Assembly (NCBI RefSeq): GCF_000686845.1
Contig: NZ_JMLS01000038.1
Coordinates: 1-41,116 of the forward strand
DNA: 41,116 nucleotides
Reading direction: 5' to 3'
Origin: Paenibacillus sp. UNC451MF
GTDB lineage: Bacteria > Bacillota > Bacilli > Paenibacillales > NBRC-103111
Each line of letters starts with the position of its first letter. The first letter of the stretch is position 1. The position numbers were made by a program, and so were the translations under genes. Under the pieces are notes generated by a model. That model was not told the DNA's origin. It saw only the letters and a list, made by a program, of their open reading frames with translations, and ran no database searches. Of the stretch, positions 14,634 to 22,921 are shown one piece after another.

Positions 14634-15298
14634 CTTTGTAACCATTCGTGACCGTTAGGATATTCTTTTTCAAGGGCTTCTCTAAGCCATTGCTTTTGCT
14701 CTAGATTAAAGTAAGATACGGATACATTAAAATCTTTATAATGGTCTGCAGCATCAAATCCATCTAAATAACTGGATTTATAAAAAAGGACTATTTCAGG
14801 AGCTAGATAAGGAACTCCATTTGACGTTGTTAATATTGCCTTATATATTTCGCGTTTTATTTTCTTTTCCCCTGGTAAGTAAAAATCCCCAGTATCACGT
14901 TCATTGAAAAGAAACTCTACATATGTAAAATCTCTTTGCTCCAACTTTTCAAGACCAAACTTATACCTTTCTTGTCCAAGTGGTTCCAATATAACCCGAT
15001 TCTCGTTGGCGGTAAAACAAAACAAATTTCGCTTTTCAAATGGCTCATCTTGTTTTTTGTTCAGCTCATGCACTACTCCTCCACCACATGCCTGAAGCAC
15101 CCTCCATCCCGAACTTAACATAAATTCAATGATTGAATTTCTATCTTCCCAGAACACTGCAACATCTAAGTCTTTATGAGTTCGGGTCTGTCTACCTAGA
15201 AATAAATCGATAGCAGTACCACCACAAATAGACCAATCAAGCCCACGTTCGTTAAGCAACGTGCGAGCTTGTGAAATTATATTCTCCACACTCAACAA
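14624..15298 (-). CDS. Nucleotidyltransferase, lincosamide/aminoglycoside adenylyltransferase-like
   Basis: 224 residues. WSICGGTAIDLFLGRQTRTH followed by KDLDVAVF is the ANT(2'')/Lnu-type nucleotidyltransferase core: GG, ID..LG..TR.H.D and the DxD pair. Such enzymes adenylylate antibiotics or other small molecules. Whether this one confers resistance cannot be told. The start is ambiguous: TTG at 15298 or the GTG three codons later, which is better spaced from GAGGAG. The final RLN and the TAA lie in the cassette site. It is unrelated in detail to the nucleotidyltransferase at 8964. Confidence 0.82.
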   Translation of the reverse strand: MLSVENIISQARTLLNERGLDWSICGGTAIDLFLGRQTRTHKDLDVAVFWEDRNSIIEFMLSSGWRVLQACGGGVVHELNKKQDEPFEKRNLFCFTANENRVILEPLGQERYKFGLEKLEQRDFTYVEFLFNERDTGDFYLPGEKKIKREIYKAILTTSNGVPYLAPEIVLFYKSSYLDGFDAADHYKDFNVSVSYFNLEQKQWLREALEKEYPNGHEWLQRLN

Positions 15299-15377
15299 CT
15301 CCTCTAGAAGCTATCGTTTCATTAACCTTCTGGGTAATTTTACAGTATATAGGGGAGATCAGCCATCTAATTTCTTA

Positions 15378-15431
15378 ACGTAATCTGCCCGTTAGTTGAG
15401 CGGTGACATCATTAAGACAACAACCGCTGCT
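15378..15431. repeat. Cassette site plus hairpin beside the recombinase remnant
   Basis: Site 15378-15401 (AATCTGCCCGTTAGTTG) with a following AGCGGT / ACCGCT hairpin (about 15399-15431). The expected second site is missing; the recombinase remnant's last codon (15437) begins instead. Confidence 0.65.
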
Positions 15432-15436
15432 ACAAC

Positions 15437-15949
15437 CTAAAAGTAACGACGGTAGAGTTCTCGCCGGCGTTCCCCGCGCAGCTGGGCTTATATTTGAGTG
15501 GTTGATGCTTTTCATGCCCCAACATGCCTTGAATGAAATCTAATGGTGCTCCGTTATTAAGGAGCTTGCATGCATAGACTCAGGCACCGGCAAGAGATTT
15601 TCAAGTGAATGACATCTTCCTCAATCAAAAACTTAGGAATACACTTGTCCATTTTGGGTTCACGTAACTTCAAAGAAGGATTTGATGATAAGTATGTCTC
15701 TTCATAGGCAAAGCGGAACAGGGAACGAACAAAACGTAAACGATGTGCCAGGCTGCTGGGTTTCAAGCGATCGGACTGCTTAGCCAAGTATTCCTTCAAC
15801 AAGTTCAAAGTAACCTCAGAAATATCCAGGTCCCCGAGCTCTCTTACTAGCATCTTGAACTGAAGGGTATAGGCTTTCTGCGTACTGGGACTAAATCCCT
15901 GGATACGTTTATCAGCTTCATACAGTCGCCATAACTCACACGAAATCAT
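15437..15949 (-). pseudogene. Tyrosine recombinase remnant (Xer/integrase type)
   Basis: The N-terminal SAM-like core-binding domain is intact: DKRIQGFSPSTQKAYTLQF, LLKEYLAKQ, LAHRLRFVRSLFRFAYEE and LSSNPSLKLREPKMDKCIPKFL. After FLIEEDVIHL it jumps, out of frame, to ACKLLNNGAPLDFIQGMLGHEK, the conserved box II region, and after another shift to AQLRGERRRELYRRYF with TAG at 15437. About 130 residues including the first catalytic Arg are gone and the Tyr region is scrambled, so it is inactive. Intact relatives are about 300 residues. It lies inside the cassette array, with cassette sites on both sides. Confidence 0.82.
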
Positions 15950-15953
15950 AAAT

Positions 15954-16044
15954 AAAACCTCCCATAATAGCTATTAAATCTAGTTTGCTTCTTATGGAAG
16001 GTTTTAGACTGACTTTATTAAACTAGCGTACACGTTTGTTCAAT
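15954..16044. repeat. Hairpin plus cassette site (composite, copy 11)
   Basis: Long stem AAAACCTCCCATAA (15954-15967) / TTATGGAAGGTTTT (15992-16005), one mismatch, then a site at 16021-16044 (AACTAGCGTACACGTTTG). The first site of the pair is missing. The TGA of the next gene (16040-16042) is inside the site. Confidence 0.7.
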
Positions 16045-16407
16045 GTTTTTTAGCTGCAATGTTCCATTTCATGAACAAGTTTATATCTGAGATTTCATCT
16101 AGAATAATCCCTTGGTATTCAAGATTATTCCTTAGCTCATTTAGCAGAATGGGCTTAACAATGTGTTTCTCTAATTTCCTTTTTGTACGGGAAATGTGAA
16201 CTAAACCAAATACAGAATTGGCTCTTATTCGAGGGTCGTCATGTTGAGCTAATCGAATACAGACATTTTGAGCAAAATTCCAGTTCGGATGGTAAAGTCC
16301 TATAGATAAGGGGAGTCGGATTAATTCCTCTGTTTGCCCTCTTCGAAGTAATTCTTGGATTTCATCTTCTTTGAATATTCTTCTAAAGCTTTATAAATAC
16401 GCTCCAA
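16040..16407 (-). pseudogene. Frameshifted HEAT-repeat-like cassette gene
   Basis: Starting at the TTG at 16407 (AGAAAGGAG 8 nt upstream), the frame gives LERIYKALEEYSKK and then stops. One frame over, the protein continues for about 110 residues: EDEIQELLRRGQTEELIRL, YHPNWNFAQNVCIRLAQ, DDPRIRANSVFGLVHISR, TKRKLEKHIVKPILL and a tail ending NIAAKKH with TGA in the cassette site. The repeated helix pairs look like HEAT repeats of a small Bacillales family of unknown function. A one-base shift near 16365 breaks it; sequencing error is possible. Confidence 0.68.
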
Positions 16408-16426
16408 TTCTACCACTCCTTTCTGG

Positions 16427-16451
16427 AGCTCTCGTTCTCCGTTAGTTGCAT
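16427..16451. repeat. Cassette site (single, 25-bp variant)
   Basis: CTCTCGTTCTCC then GTTAGTTGCAT. The adjacent gene stops (TGA 16451-16453) at its right edge. Confidence 0.78.
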
Positions 16452-16837
16452 CACTTTTCGTTTACGAAAGGCTTATAATCTTGTTCGTACGATATTTTTG
16501 TTTCCTCATACGTTGGAATATCAATTAGTTCAACATTTTCTATATTTAATCCTAAAAAATCTTTTGCAATTATTCTCACGCTATTCTTAATCTCATCAAT
16601 GTCCCACGGTTTAAATATTTTTGTCCACATATCAATATAGACAGATTTATAGCCATCTATATTCGTAGGAGCAGAATGAGGAACTTGACGAGAAACATCT
16701 TCTACGTCTCTTGGGTATATGTAATGATAATTAATATCTTCGTTACCATTTATAAAACTTTCAATTTCATCACAATATTCTTTATCATCGCCTATAATAT
16801 CCATATCGTATTTTATAAGATTAATTAGACCTGTCAC
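16451..16837 (-). CDS. Hypothetical acidic protein, start uncertain
   Basis: 128 residues counted from the GTG at 16837, but the frame stays open upstream with protein-like sequence (DEITLYSNQDQKKFLGYFEL) to about 16965, without a convincing start or ribosome binding site. The gene may therefore be longer or 5'-truncated. Segments: DMDIIGDDKEYCDEIESFI, NYHYIYPRDVEDVSR, YIDMWTKIFKPWDIDEI, VRIIAKDFLGLNI. It is rich in Asp, Glu and Ile, with no signal or membrane span. No family is recognised; an immunity-type role would fit size and setting but is unsupported. Confidence 0.6.
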   Translation of the reverse strand: MTGLINLIKYDMDIIGDDKEYCDEIESFINGNEDINYHYIYPRDVEDVSRQVPHSAPTNIDGYKSVYIDMWTKIFKPWDIDEIKNSVRIIAKDFLGLNIENVELIDIPTYEETKISYEQDYKPFVNEK

Positions 16838-16986
16838 GGTTGTAAGTTCAAAATAACCTAAAAATTTTTTTTGATCTTGATTAGAATAAAGCGTAATTTC
16901 ATCATTACGACTCTTGCTGCAGAAACCATAGTTTTGAGATCCCGAATGAGTACGGTAAATGGCTTTTGCCCCCCTCTACGCCTTTT

Positions 16987-17078
16987 GATTATTCTGTTTG
17001 TTAGTGCGGAAAAGCTGCTAGTTCTCGCGGCAGCTTCTTGTTGTTGGTTTTTGGACTCTCGTTCTCCGTTAGTTCAAC
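16987..17078. repeat. Composite cassette repeat, copy 12
   Basis: First site 16987-17010 (TTATTCTGTTTGTTAGTGC), hairpin AAGCTGC (17012-17018) / GCAGCTT (17030-17036), second site 17054-17078 (CTCTCGTTCTCC, then GTTAGTTCAAC). Confidence 0.82.
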
Positions 17079-17104
17079 GAATTAATCTGAAATGCAGTGC
17101 TTTC

Positions 17105-17167
17105 TTACACCTCATCTAATTTGTTTGCGATTATTAGTTCGTTTGCCATCCTCTTGTTAATAGCCAT
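17105..17167 (-). pseudogene. Short C-terminal gene fragment
   Basis: The minus strand reads MAINKRMANELIIANKLDEV then TAA at 17105, with the frame open a few codons further upstream (NKLEYDY). It is probably the tail of a lost cassette gene next to composite copy 12. No function can be assigned. Confidence 0.35.
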
Positions 17168-17191
17168 GTAATCATATTCTAATTTGTTGCG

Positions 17192-17942
17192 TTATATTAA
17201 AGCTATCTGTGATTGGGTAGCAGGTTGAGCCTCAATAATTTCTAAAAAATTTAGTCGACCTATACGCTCACCTTTAACCTCATCTTCACATAGTACGATA
17301 ACTTCGTACATGGCATTTATGGCCTTTTCATAGTTAAGGTTTTGTGCAGTCGCAGAATCTGTACTTAGTAAGAACCGTTCAGAATATTTCTTGATTAGCG
17401 GAATGTAATTTTCTAGAGGATATTCATTATTAGGGTCATAAGCTGTGAAACCTGCGAAAAAGTCAATGTACAGGTTAGTGTACCGGCTAAGCAGGCTCTC
17501 TATATTATCAGGGGGATTAAAGACATTGGCGTGACCAAATATAAAATATTGTGTCTGGGTATGTACGAAGTGCATCTTCTAGCTTTGTAATTGGCTCACC
17601 GAAGGGCGGATCAATATGTAATAAAATCGGCACTTTATATGTTGCACAGAGTTCATATATTGCAGGCAGGTTACCATCCATTGGGTGAAGCGATTTCCAT
17701 TGTAATTGCGATGTTAGCGGAGAATAAGTAGATGCAGCAACAGACTCCCCGATACCATAATAGCCCTTTTCAAGCTTTGCTTTAACAATTGCAATTGCCT
17801 CTTCATCATACATTGGAAATCCGGAGAAGAACGGATAGAACTTATCTGGATATTTCATGTACGCTTCCCAAGATAACTTATCGCTCAGCATGGCAGCAGG
17901 TTCAGAAATAGCACCAAAAAGTACAGTTTTGTCGACTTTCAC
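17192..17942 (-). pseudogene. Amidohydrolase-type protein, truncated and frameshifted
   Basis: The first frame (17942-17517) gives KVDKTVLFGAISEPAAM, FYPFFSGFPMYDEEAIAI, GYYGIGESVAA and VPILLHIDPPFG. The second (to 17192) resumes with GHANVFNPPDNIESLLSR, YIDFFAGFTAYDP, ERFLLSTDSAT. Together they form the C-terminal three quarters of an amidohydrolase_2-type TIM-barrel, with a His after the L-H-I-D strand, GH, and the STDSA strand where a metal Asp sits. The N-terminal HxH strand is missing, and a one-base shift near 17540 breaks the frame. It abuts, head to head, an AraC fragment at 17946. Confidence 0.75.
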
Positions 17943-17945
17943 CTT

Positions 17946-18131
17946 ATGTATGGACAGTCACCTGCTAATTATATGGATCGGCTACGAATTGAACTTGCCT
18001 GTCAGATACTCCTTCAGAAAGAAATCAGCGTCACAACAGTTGCAATGGATATAGGTTATAAGACTAGTCAGCATTTTGCCACTGTATTCAAAAAGTATAT
18101 GGGTCTGTCACCTTCGCAGTGGCGAAGGTGA
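17946..18131 (+). pseudogene. AraC-family C-terminal DNA-binding fragment
   Basis: Sixty residues with the second AraC helix-turn-helix and signature: SPANYMDRLRIELACQILLQ, then VTTVAMDIGYKTSQHFATVF and KKYMGLSPSQWRR. The sensing domain and first helix-turn-helix are absent, because sequence to the left belongs to the opposite-strand amidohydrolase remnant. The two remnants meet within a few bases at 17943, so this is a deletion or recombination junction. Confidence 0.75.
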
Positions 18132-18172
18132 TTTCAGTTTAATAAGTACTCTAAAAAAGCAGTGCGTAAATA

Positions 18173-18196
18173 AACTATGCTGCTCGTTAGCTTAAT
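18173..18196. repeat. Cassette site (single), right end of array
   Basis: AACTATGCTGCTC then GTTAGCTTAAT. It is the last clear site of the dense array, 35 bp before the first copy of a different 62-bp repeat. Confidence 0.8.
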
Positions 18197-18230
18197 CCCC
18201 CCACCCTGCCTGAATCTTTATATTCCCTGA

Positions 18231-18292
18231 ATAAAATGTGATATTCCACAATTATTTAGAAAACGGAGCCCGCAAACTCTCGCGGCTCCGTT
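18231..18292. repeat. 62-bp hairpin repeat, copy A
   Basis: About 50 of its 62 positions are shared with 20981-21042. Common core: AATGTGATATTCCA, then TTAGAAAACGGAGC. It ends in the stem AACGGAGCC (18262-18270) / GGCTCCGTT (18284-18292) followed by ATTGTTGTTG. Probably a mobile hairpin or dispersed terminator unit. Confidence 0.75.
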
Positions 18293-18434
18293 ATTGTTGT
18301 TGCAGAATTGATTATAATTTACTGTGTGCTCCTGTAAAAAAAGGATTTGTTGCATAATTCATTAGAATAAATTTCTATGACATTATGTATATCGATAAAT
18401 AACTATACGTCGATACGTTTGCACCACCCGCTCC

Positions 18435-19043
18435 TCAGAAACGTGAATCCAAATATCCCGCGATATAGGCCGCCTGCAACCGCCGCACCTCTTCTGTGAA
18501 GTGAACATGATCGCAGTATGCCGAGGTCCCAAATGTTCGACTGAAACTGTACAGATCCATTCGAGGAATATCGAAACTTTCCCATACTTGATCGGCTACC
18601 CTATTGTACTGCAATACATCCTCTCCAAATCGTTGAAAGGACTTACAACGTGCATTGTGAATTTCAGTCACAACATCGGTCGTTCGAATCCAAATCACAT
18701 CATTTGCCATTTTCTGTGCTAGCTTAGCAATGCTTTGTAAGTTGTTTCGATAATCGTCTGGCGGCACTTGTTTGGAGCCATCCGTTAGACTACTTTTGAT
18801 GTCGTGTAATCCGCAGTTAATAAGGAGAATATCGTAACGGGTCCCTTGGTTATGCTCTAAGGTCAAATATTCCAAAACCATCGAACTATCCCCACCGTTC
18901 GCTCCCATAGGTCTATCCAAGTTAGTCAGAGCCGCTTCCTCGCCACTTTTTCGATCATACCCATAGCGATCTGCCAACATATCCTTCAAATACGGTCCAT
19001 ATTGAATCGAGATGCTATCGCCAATGACAAACACATGACGCAT
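18435..19043 (-). CDS. SGNH/GDSL-type hydrolase (esterase)
   Basis: 202 residues from the ATG at 19043, placed by GGGGAGGGGAG 8 nt upstream (an in-frame start 9 codons earlier lacks this). SGNH blocks are all present: VIGDSIS with the nucleophile Ser, GANGGDSS with the oxyanion Gly, INCGLHDIK with Asn, and CDHVHFT with the catalytic Asp-His. No signal peptide is evident, so cytoplasmic. The family removes acetyl or acyl groups, often from carbohydrates. The adjacent pectinesterase scrap suggests a former pectin or rhamnogalacturonan deacetylation locus (inference). Confidence 0.88.
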   Translation of the reverse strand: MRHVFVIGDSISIQYGPYLKDMLADRYGYDRKSGEEAALTNLDRPMGANGGDSSMVLEYLTLEHNQGTRYDILLINCGLHDIKSSLTDGSKQVPPDDYRNNLQSIAKLAQKMANDVIWIRTTDVVTEIHNARCKSFQRFGEDVLQYNRVADQVWESFDIPRMDLYSFSRTFGTSAYCDHVHFTEEVRRLQAAYIAGYLDSRF

Positions 19044-19179
19044 TTGATTGCTCCCCTCCCCATTTACCAAAAGCCTTAAAATCCATCAAAAACAGCGGAA
19101 TACTAAGTGGACACACAGTCGGAGTAAAATATCCGAGTCGATTCCAATGTCAAAAAAGTTTCGGTCGCTTTGTTAATCA

Positions 19180-19398
19180 CTAGTTCTCATTATATGTACC
19201 GTTTCTGATGAAAATGCGATAAGGAACCGATCTGCCAACTGGTCTTTCGTCCACTGCTTGCTGTATCTTTGTATAGGTTCTCACCCCATATTTTAGGCTC
19301 AAGGCGAAATCGCTTGCCTGCAACCTCCGGCCCTCGTATACAGTTGCATCTGGGACGTACCTAGTACTAATGTGTAGTCCCAGTTTGACAGGAAACAT
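19180..19398 (-). pseudogene. Pectinesterase fragment (N-terminal region)
   Basis: The end of this 72-codon frame, TKIQQAVDERPVGRSVPYRI followed by FIRNGTYNEN, matches the first beta-helix turn of pectin methylesterases (F.TIQ.AVD..P......Y.I.I..G.Y.E). The preceding part (VYEGRRLQASDFALSLKYG) is not recognised. The gene stops right after this turn, so the catalytic region is missing. It is a remnant beside the SGNH hydrolase, on the same strand. Confidence 0.55.
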
Positions 19399-19414
19399 AG
19401 TAAAATGCTAGATT
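19385..19414 (+). promoter_or_regulatory. Candidate promoter for the ABC-F leader
   Basis: A perfect -35 TTGACA at 19385-19390 and TAGATT at 19409-19414, with an 18-nt spacer, precede the leader ribosome binding site at 19435-19440. Confidence 0.45.
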
Positions 19415-19448
19415 GACATTAACATATTCTGAACGGAGGGTGAATCAT

Positions 19449-19544
19449 TTGAGCAATTGTTTATTTATTATAAAAGCAAATAATCTAATAAATAAACAAG
19501 AAGCTGCATTCACCCACATTATTATTTATACAACCTATATTTAG
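19449..19544 (+). CDS. 31-codon leader peptide upstream of ABC-F gene
   Basis: TTG at 19449 with GGAGGG 8 nt upstream opens a 31-residue frame (MSNCLFIIKANNLINKQ, then EAAFTHIIIYTTYI) ending at TAG 19542-19544. It lies about 160 nt before the ABC-F start, with an intrinsic terminator between them. Short translated leaders followed by a terminator are the standard arrangement for antibiotic-induced attenuation of ABC-F and other ribosome-protection genes: a drug-stalled ribosome on the leader prevents terminator formation. No homologue of the peptide itself is recognised. Confidence 0.5.
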   Translation: MSNCLFIIKANNLINKQEAAFTHIIIYTTYI

Positions 19545-19589
19545 TATTAATTTACATTTATATTTCTATTTTCGGATAGATTTTAAATG

Positions 19590-19625
19590 AGATGCTTCTG
19601 TTTATTAACAGGAGCATCTATTTTT
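19590..19625 (+). terminator. Intrinsic terminator/attenuator before the ABC-F gene
   Basis: AGATGCTTCTG (19590-19600) pairs with CAGGAGCATCT (19609-19619), one G-U position, followed by ATTTTTG. It ends 80 nt before the ABC-F start, after the leader peptide, and so would stop transcription of the gene unless relieved. Confidence 0.75.
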
Positions 19626-19704
19626 GTTGAAAAATTTGGGGTGATGTATATGAACAAATAATAAAACTTCTAAAACCATTTGGAATGAAATGAGGTAATC
19701 AAAA

Positions 19705-20852
19705 ATGATTGAAATCAAAAACATAACAATCTACACAAAAAAAGACAGCCGGGCATTGATACAAGACTTTAATTTAAGTATTCAACGTGAAGGTAAATTT
19801 GCAATCATCGGTGAGGAAGGAAATGGGAAAAGCACATTGTTAGAATTAATTTACGATGAGCACTTAATCTCAGATTACTGCACCTATGAAGGAAAAATAA
19901 TTAGAAAATATTTATTCATTAGGATTTCTTTCTCAGGAACTAACGGTGAGGAGAAGCAAATGACCATTATCGATTTTTTCAAGGAAAATAATTGGAATAA
20001 AGGTTTATTAAAAGCCATGGATGATTTCGGTATTGAATCCTTGGTTTCAGAAAAAAAGATAGGCTTTCTTTCAGGTGGTGAACGGTTTAAATACCGTTTT
20101 TTACAGCTGCTAGCTTTAGATCCCGATGTCCTTCTGCTAGAAGAACCAACGAATGATTTGGATATTCAAACTATGGAATGGTTGGAAGTATTTATTCAGA
20201 AGACGACTACCTGAGTGTGGAAGAAGCAAGCAATTTTCAATTTGATTCAACTATTCATGTGCATAAGAGTAAAAAAATACTCGACTTTTCATTGGAGGTA
20301 CTACAAATAGCTGACAAAAAGCTATCGCAAAATATCCATTTATCAATTACCGGGCCAGAAAAAGTAGCGATTATTGGAGAAAATGGTATAGGGAAAACGG
20401 CATTATTGAAAAAAGTGAAAGATGAGTTAATCCAACATTCTTCACTAAAGATAGGTTACATGCCACAAAACTATGAAGATCTATTAGATATATCAAAAAC
20501 GCCGATTGAGTTTTTAGAAACTTCAGGAAATAAGGAAGCCATCACTAAAGCTTTCACGCATTTAGGAAGTATGAAATTTACCTCTGATGAATTGCATCAT
20601 TCAATAGATCACCCAAGTGGGGGACAAAAAGCGAAATTGCTCCTACTCAAAATGATATTAGATCAGTGTGAAATACTTATTTTGGATGAACCGACAAGGA
20701 ATTTCAGTCCATTAACGACGCCTGTTCTATGCAGTTCATTAACGGCTTATGGGGGTACTATTATTAGTATTTCACATGATCGCCGTTATTTAAATGAAGT
20801 AGCTACGACAATTTATGAGCTAACTCCTGAAGGTTTAACAAAAATAAAATAG
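19705..20852 (+). pseudogene. ABC-F ATPase with deletion and frameshift at the inter-domain linker
   Basis: The first frame (19705-20214) holds nucleotide-binding domain 1: Walker A GEEGNGKSTL, signature LSGGERFKYR, Walker B VLLLEEPTNDLD, then ends in FIQKTTT. The second (to 20852) resumes at DDYLSVEEASNFQF and contains domain 2: Walker A GENGIGKTAL, signature PSGGQKAKL, Walker B ILILDEPTRN, H-loop SISHDRR. Missing between them are the first H-loop and the inter-domain linker that reaches the ribosomal P-site tRNA, so ribosome protection is unlikely. Soluble cytoplasmic protein of the Vga/Msr/VmlR type. Confidence 0.8.
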
Positions 20853-20980
20853 GAATGGATTAGAGAAAACAGCCTAAAAAGCCCCGTACCCTCAAGGCAC
20901 GAACCTGCGAAATTCATGTTCAATTTCAATGACATTTCATCTTCAAATCAGCGGCATTTTAAATTACAACTCACAAATAA

Positions 20981-21042
20981 ATATAATGTGATATTCCAGA
21001 ATTGATTAGAAAACGGAGCATGCAATCTCGCATGGCTCCGTT
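20981..21042. repeat. 62-bp hairpin repeat, copy B
   Basis: Same length and core as 18231-18292. Its own stem is AACGGAGCATGC with GCATGGCTCCGTT around a TCTC loop. The two copies flank the SGNH, pectinesterase and ABC-F remnants. Confidence 0.75.
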
Positions 21043-21255
21043 TAATATCGCCCGTGCACACCATCCCAGAAGATCCTGCTGCTGACTTCATACATAATCG
21101 ATCACGCATCAAATCATAAGTTCAGCGGAGGAATAGGCAACAATCTTGTCACACCTTTGGAAACTCCCGTATTTATTTAGAAGATTCCGCATCCTATTCT
21201 CACCCTATACACTCCTGTCGTACTTTTTTCCCCTTCTAAAACGGGGGGTTTCCAT
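21043..21255. other. Intergenic region downstream of garD
   Basis: No gene or clear terminator is seen. Frames here are short and match nothing recognisable. Confidence 0.4.
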
Positions 21256-22791
21256 TCATGTGACAGGTGCCGGATTGAACAAAGCCAAATCATTGTGCAG
21301 CCCCCAATGGTCCGCCCATGTTCTCTTCGTTCCGCTCGCAATACCGAGAATGAGACGGAACAGCTCCCAGCCCACTTCTTCGATGGTCGCATCTCCCGTC
21401 GCAATGGTTCCTGCATTCAGATCGATTAGATCGTGCCATTGCTCCGCCAAAGCATTTCTAGTAGACACTTTGATGACAGGAGCTGCGGCCAAACCGTAGG
21501 GAGTGCCTCTGCCCGTAGTAAACACCTGCACATTGATACCGGAAGCCAACTGCAGCGTCCCACATACGAAATCACTCGCAGGCGTTGCAGCGAATAGCAG
21601 CCCTTTATCGACAGCTCTTTCACCGGGGGACAGTACGCCGACAATCGGAGTCGTGCCTGATTTCACGATGGACCCGAGAGACTTCTCTACAATGTTAACA
21701 AGTCCGCCTTTTTTATTTCCAGGTGTAGGATTCGCACTACGGTCTACCCTACCGTTCTGCAGGTAATCATCATACCACTGCATTTCGCGGATCAAAGCCC
21801 GGCCTACGGCCTCATTAACTGCACGTGGGGTCAACAAATGAACAGCATCCCTGACTTCCGTTACCTCGGAGAACATAACCGTAGCTCCGGCACGTACCAA
21901 CAAATCGGCGGCGTACCCGACTGCCGGATTCGCAGTAATCCCCGAGAAAGCATCGCTCCCGCCGCATTGCAATCCGACCACTAGTGCCGCTGTGGGACAA
22001 GTGACGCGTTTCCGGCGATTCAATCTGTCAAGCCGTTCCTCCGCCATCGCCATGATCTCTTTTATCATGGGAATAAAACCATGACTCTCCTGTAAGGTCG
22101 TGATCTTGCCCGATTCTCCGTCAGGTACTAGGCGTTCGGGAAGCAGCTTCTCGCATCCCAGTCCAACAACCAAGAGTTCGCCGCCAAAGTTCGGATTCCG
22201 TGCAATATTCTGAATCGTACGTATGGGAATGATGGCATCCGGGGCGTTAATCGCCACCCCACAGCCGTAAGTATGGGTTAGAGCGACAACATCCTCGACA
22301 TTCGGATAGCGGGGAAGCAGCTCTTCTTTTATTTTCTTTACCGCATATTGAAGTACACCGGCAACGCATTGTACACTGGTCGTTATTCCCAAAATATTTT
22401 TCGTTCCAACGCTGCCATCTTCATTCAAGTAGCCTTCGAACGTATAGCCCTCTAAAGGAGGAAGCGTTTCCCGCACGCCGCTTGCTATCGGCAAATCCTC
22501 CAATCGAGGCGGCTCAGGCAATCTTACTAACGATTCATTAATCCAACTGCCCATTGAAATCGCTTTCATTGCATACCCGATTACTTCCCCGTAACGAATG
22601 ATGCCTTCATCTTGATCAATATGGGTAAGGGCCACCTTGTGTCCTTGCGGAACATGTTGAAGGAGTCTAAGCCCACACGCGAATACGGTTCCTTCCGGCA
22701 AGCCTCCCGTGTTGACAACAATCGCAATATTATCCTTTGGATTCACTCTGATATACAGCGGCTTCTCAGCTTTTGACCGTTGAACAGTCAT
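21256..22791 (-). CDS. garD: Galactarate dehydratase
   Basis: 511 residues closely following the E. coli GarD pattern. There is an N-terminal SAF-like domain ([35 protein letters not shown]), then the UxaA-type catalytic region: [109 protein letters not shown], and the C-terminal [17 protein letters not shown]. It dehydrates D-galactarate to 5-keto-4-deoxy-D-glucarate in the cytoplasm, Fe-dependent in the family. The ATG at 22791 is set by GAGGAG; an in-frame ATG lies 16 codons upstream. It is divergent from a LysR gene. Confidence 0.95.
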   Translation of the reverse strand: MTVQRSKAEKPLYIRVNPKDNIAIVVNTGGLPEGTVFACGLRLLQHVPQGHKVALTHIDQDEGIIRYGEVIGYAMKAISMGSWINESLVRLPEPPRLEDLPIASGVRETLPPLEGYTFEGYLNEDGSVGTKNILGITTSVQCVAGVLQYAVKKIKEELLPRYPNVEDVVALTHTYGCGVAINAPDAIIPIRTIQNIARNPNFGGELLVVGLGCEKLLPERLVPDGESGKITTLQESHGFIPMIKEIMAMAEERLDRLNRRKRVTCPTAALVVGLQCGGSDAFSGITANPAVGYAADLLVRAGATVMFSEVTEVRDAVHLLTPRAVNEAVGRALIREMQWYDDYLQNGRVDRSANPTPGNKKGGLVNIVEKSLGSIVKSGTTPIVGVLSPGERAVDKGLLFAATPASDFVCGTLQLASGINVQVFTTGRGTPYGLAAAPVIKVSTRNALAEQWHDLIDLNAGTIATGDATIEEVGWELFRLILGIASGTKRTWADHWGLHNDLALFNPAPVT

Positions 22792-22921
22792 GATAACGAT
22801 CTCCTCTCTGCACAACACATGTTCATGAATCAAACTCATAGTAATCTGTTATTATTAAAAAGTAAAAGTGATAAAAATTGGTTTTCTCTAAATAAAATTA
22901 ATAGTAGAGAAGGGTCTGAAA

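Noticed and set aside
5366-18196. CRISPR array
   Set aside because: The 24-25 bp repeats are spaced from 5 bp to well over 1 kb, with genes between them, vary in sequence, and have no cas genes nearby.
19180-19398. Intact small gene of 72 codons
   Set aside because: The recognisable part is only the first turn of a pectinesterase and the rest of the enzyme is absent, so it is listed as a remnant.
21146-21499. 117-codon plus-strand frame overlapping the end of garD
   Set aside because: Antisense to well-conserved garD sequence; no ribosome binding site.
22792-22921. A defined LysR operator between garD and its regulator
   Set aside because: The stretch is AT-rich with several T-N11-A matches, none clearly better than chance.
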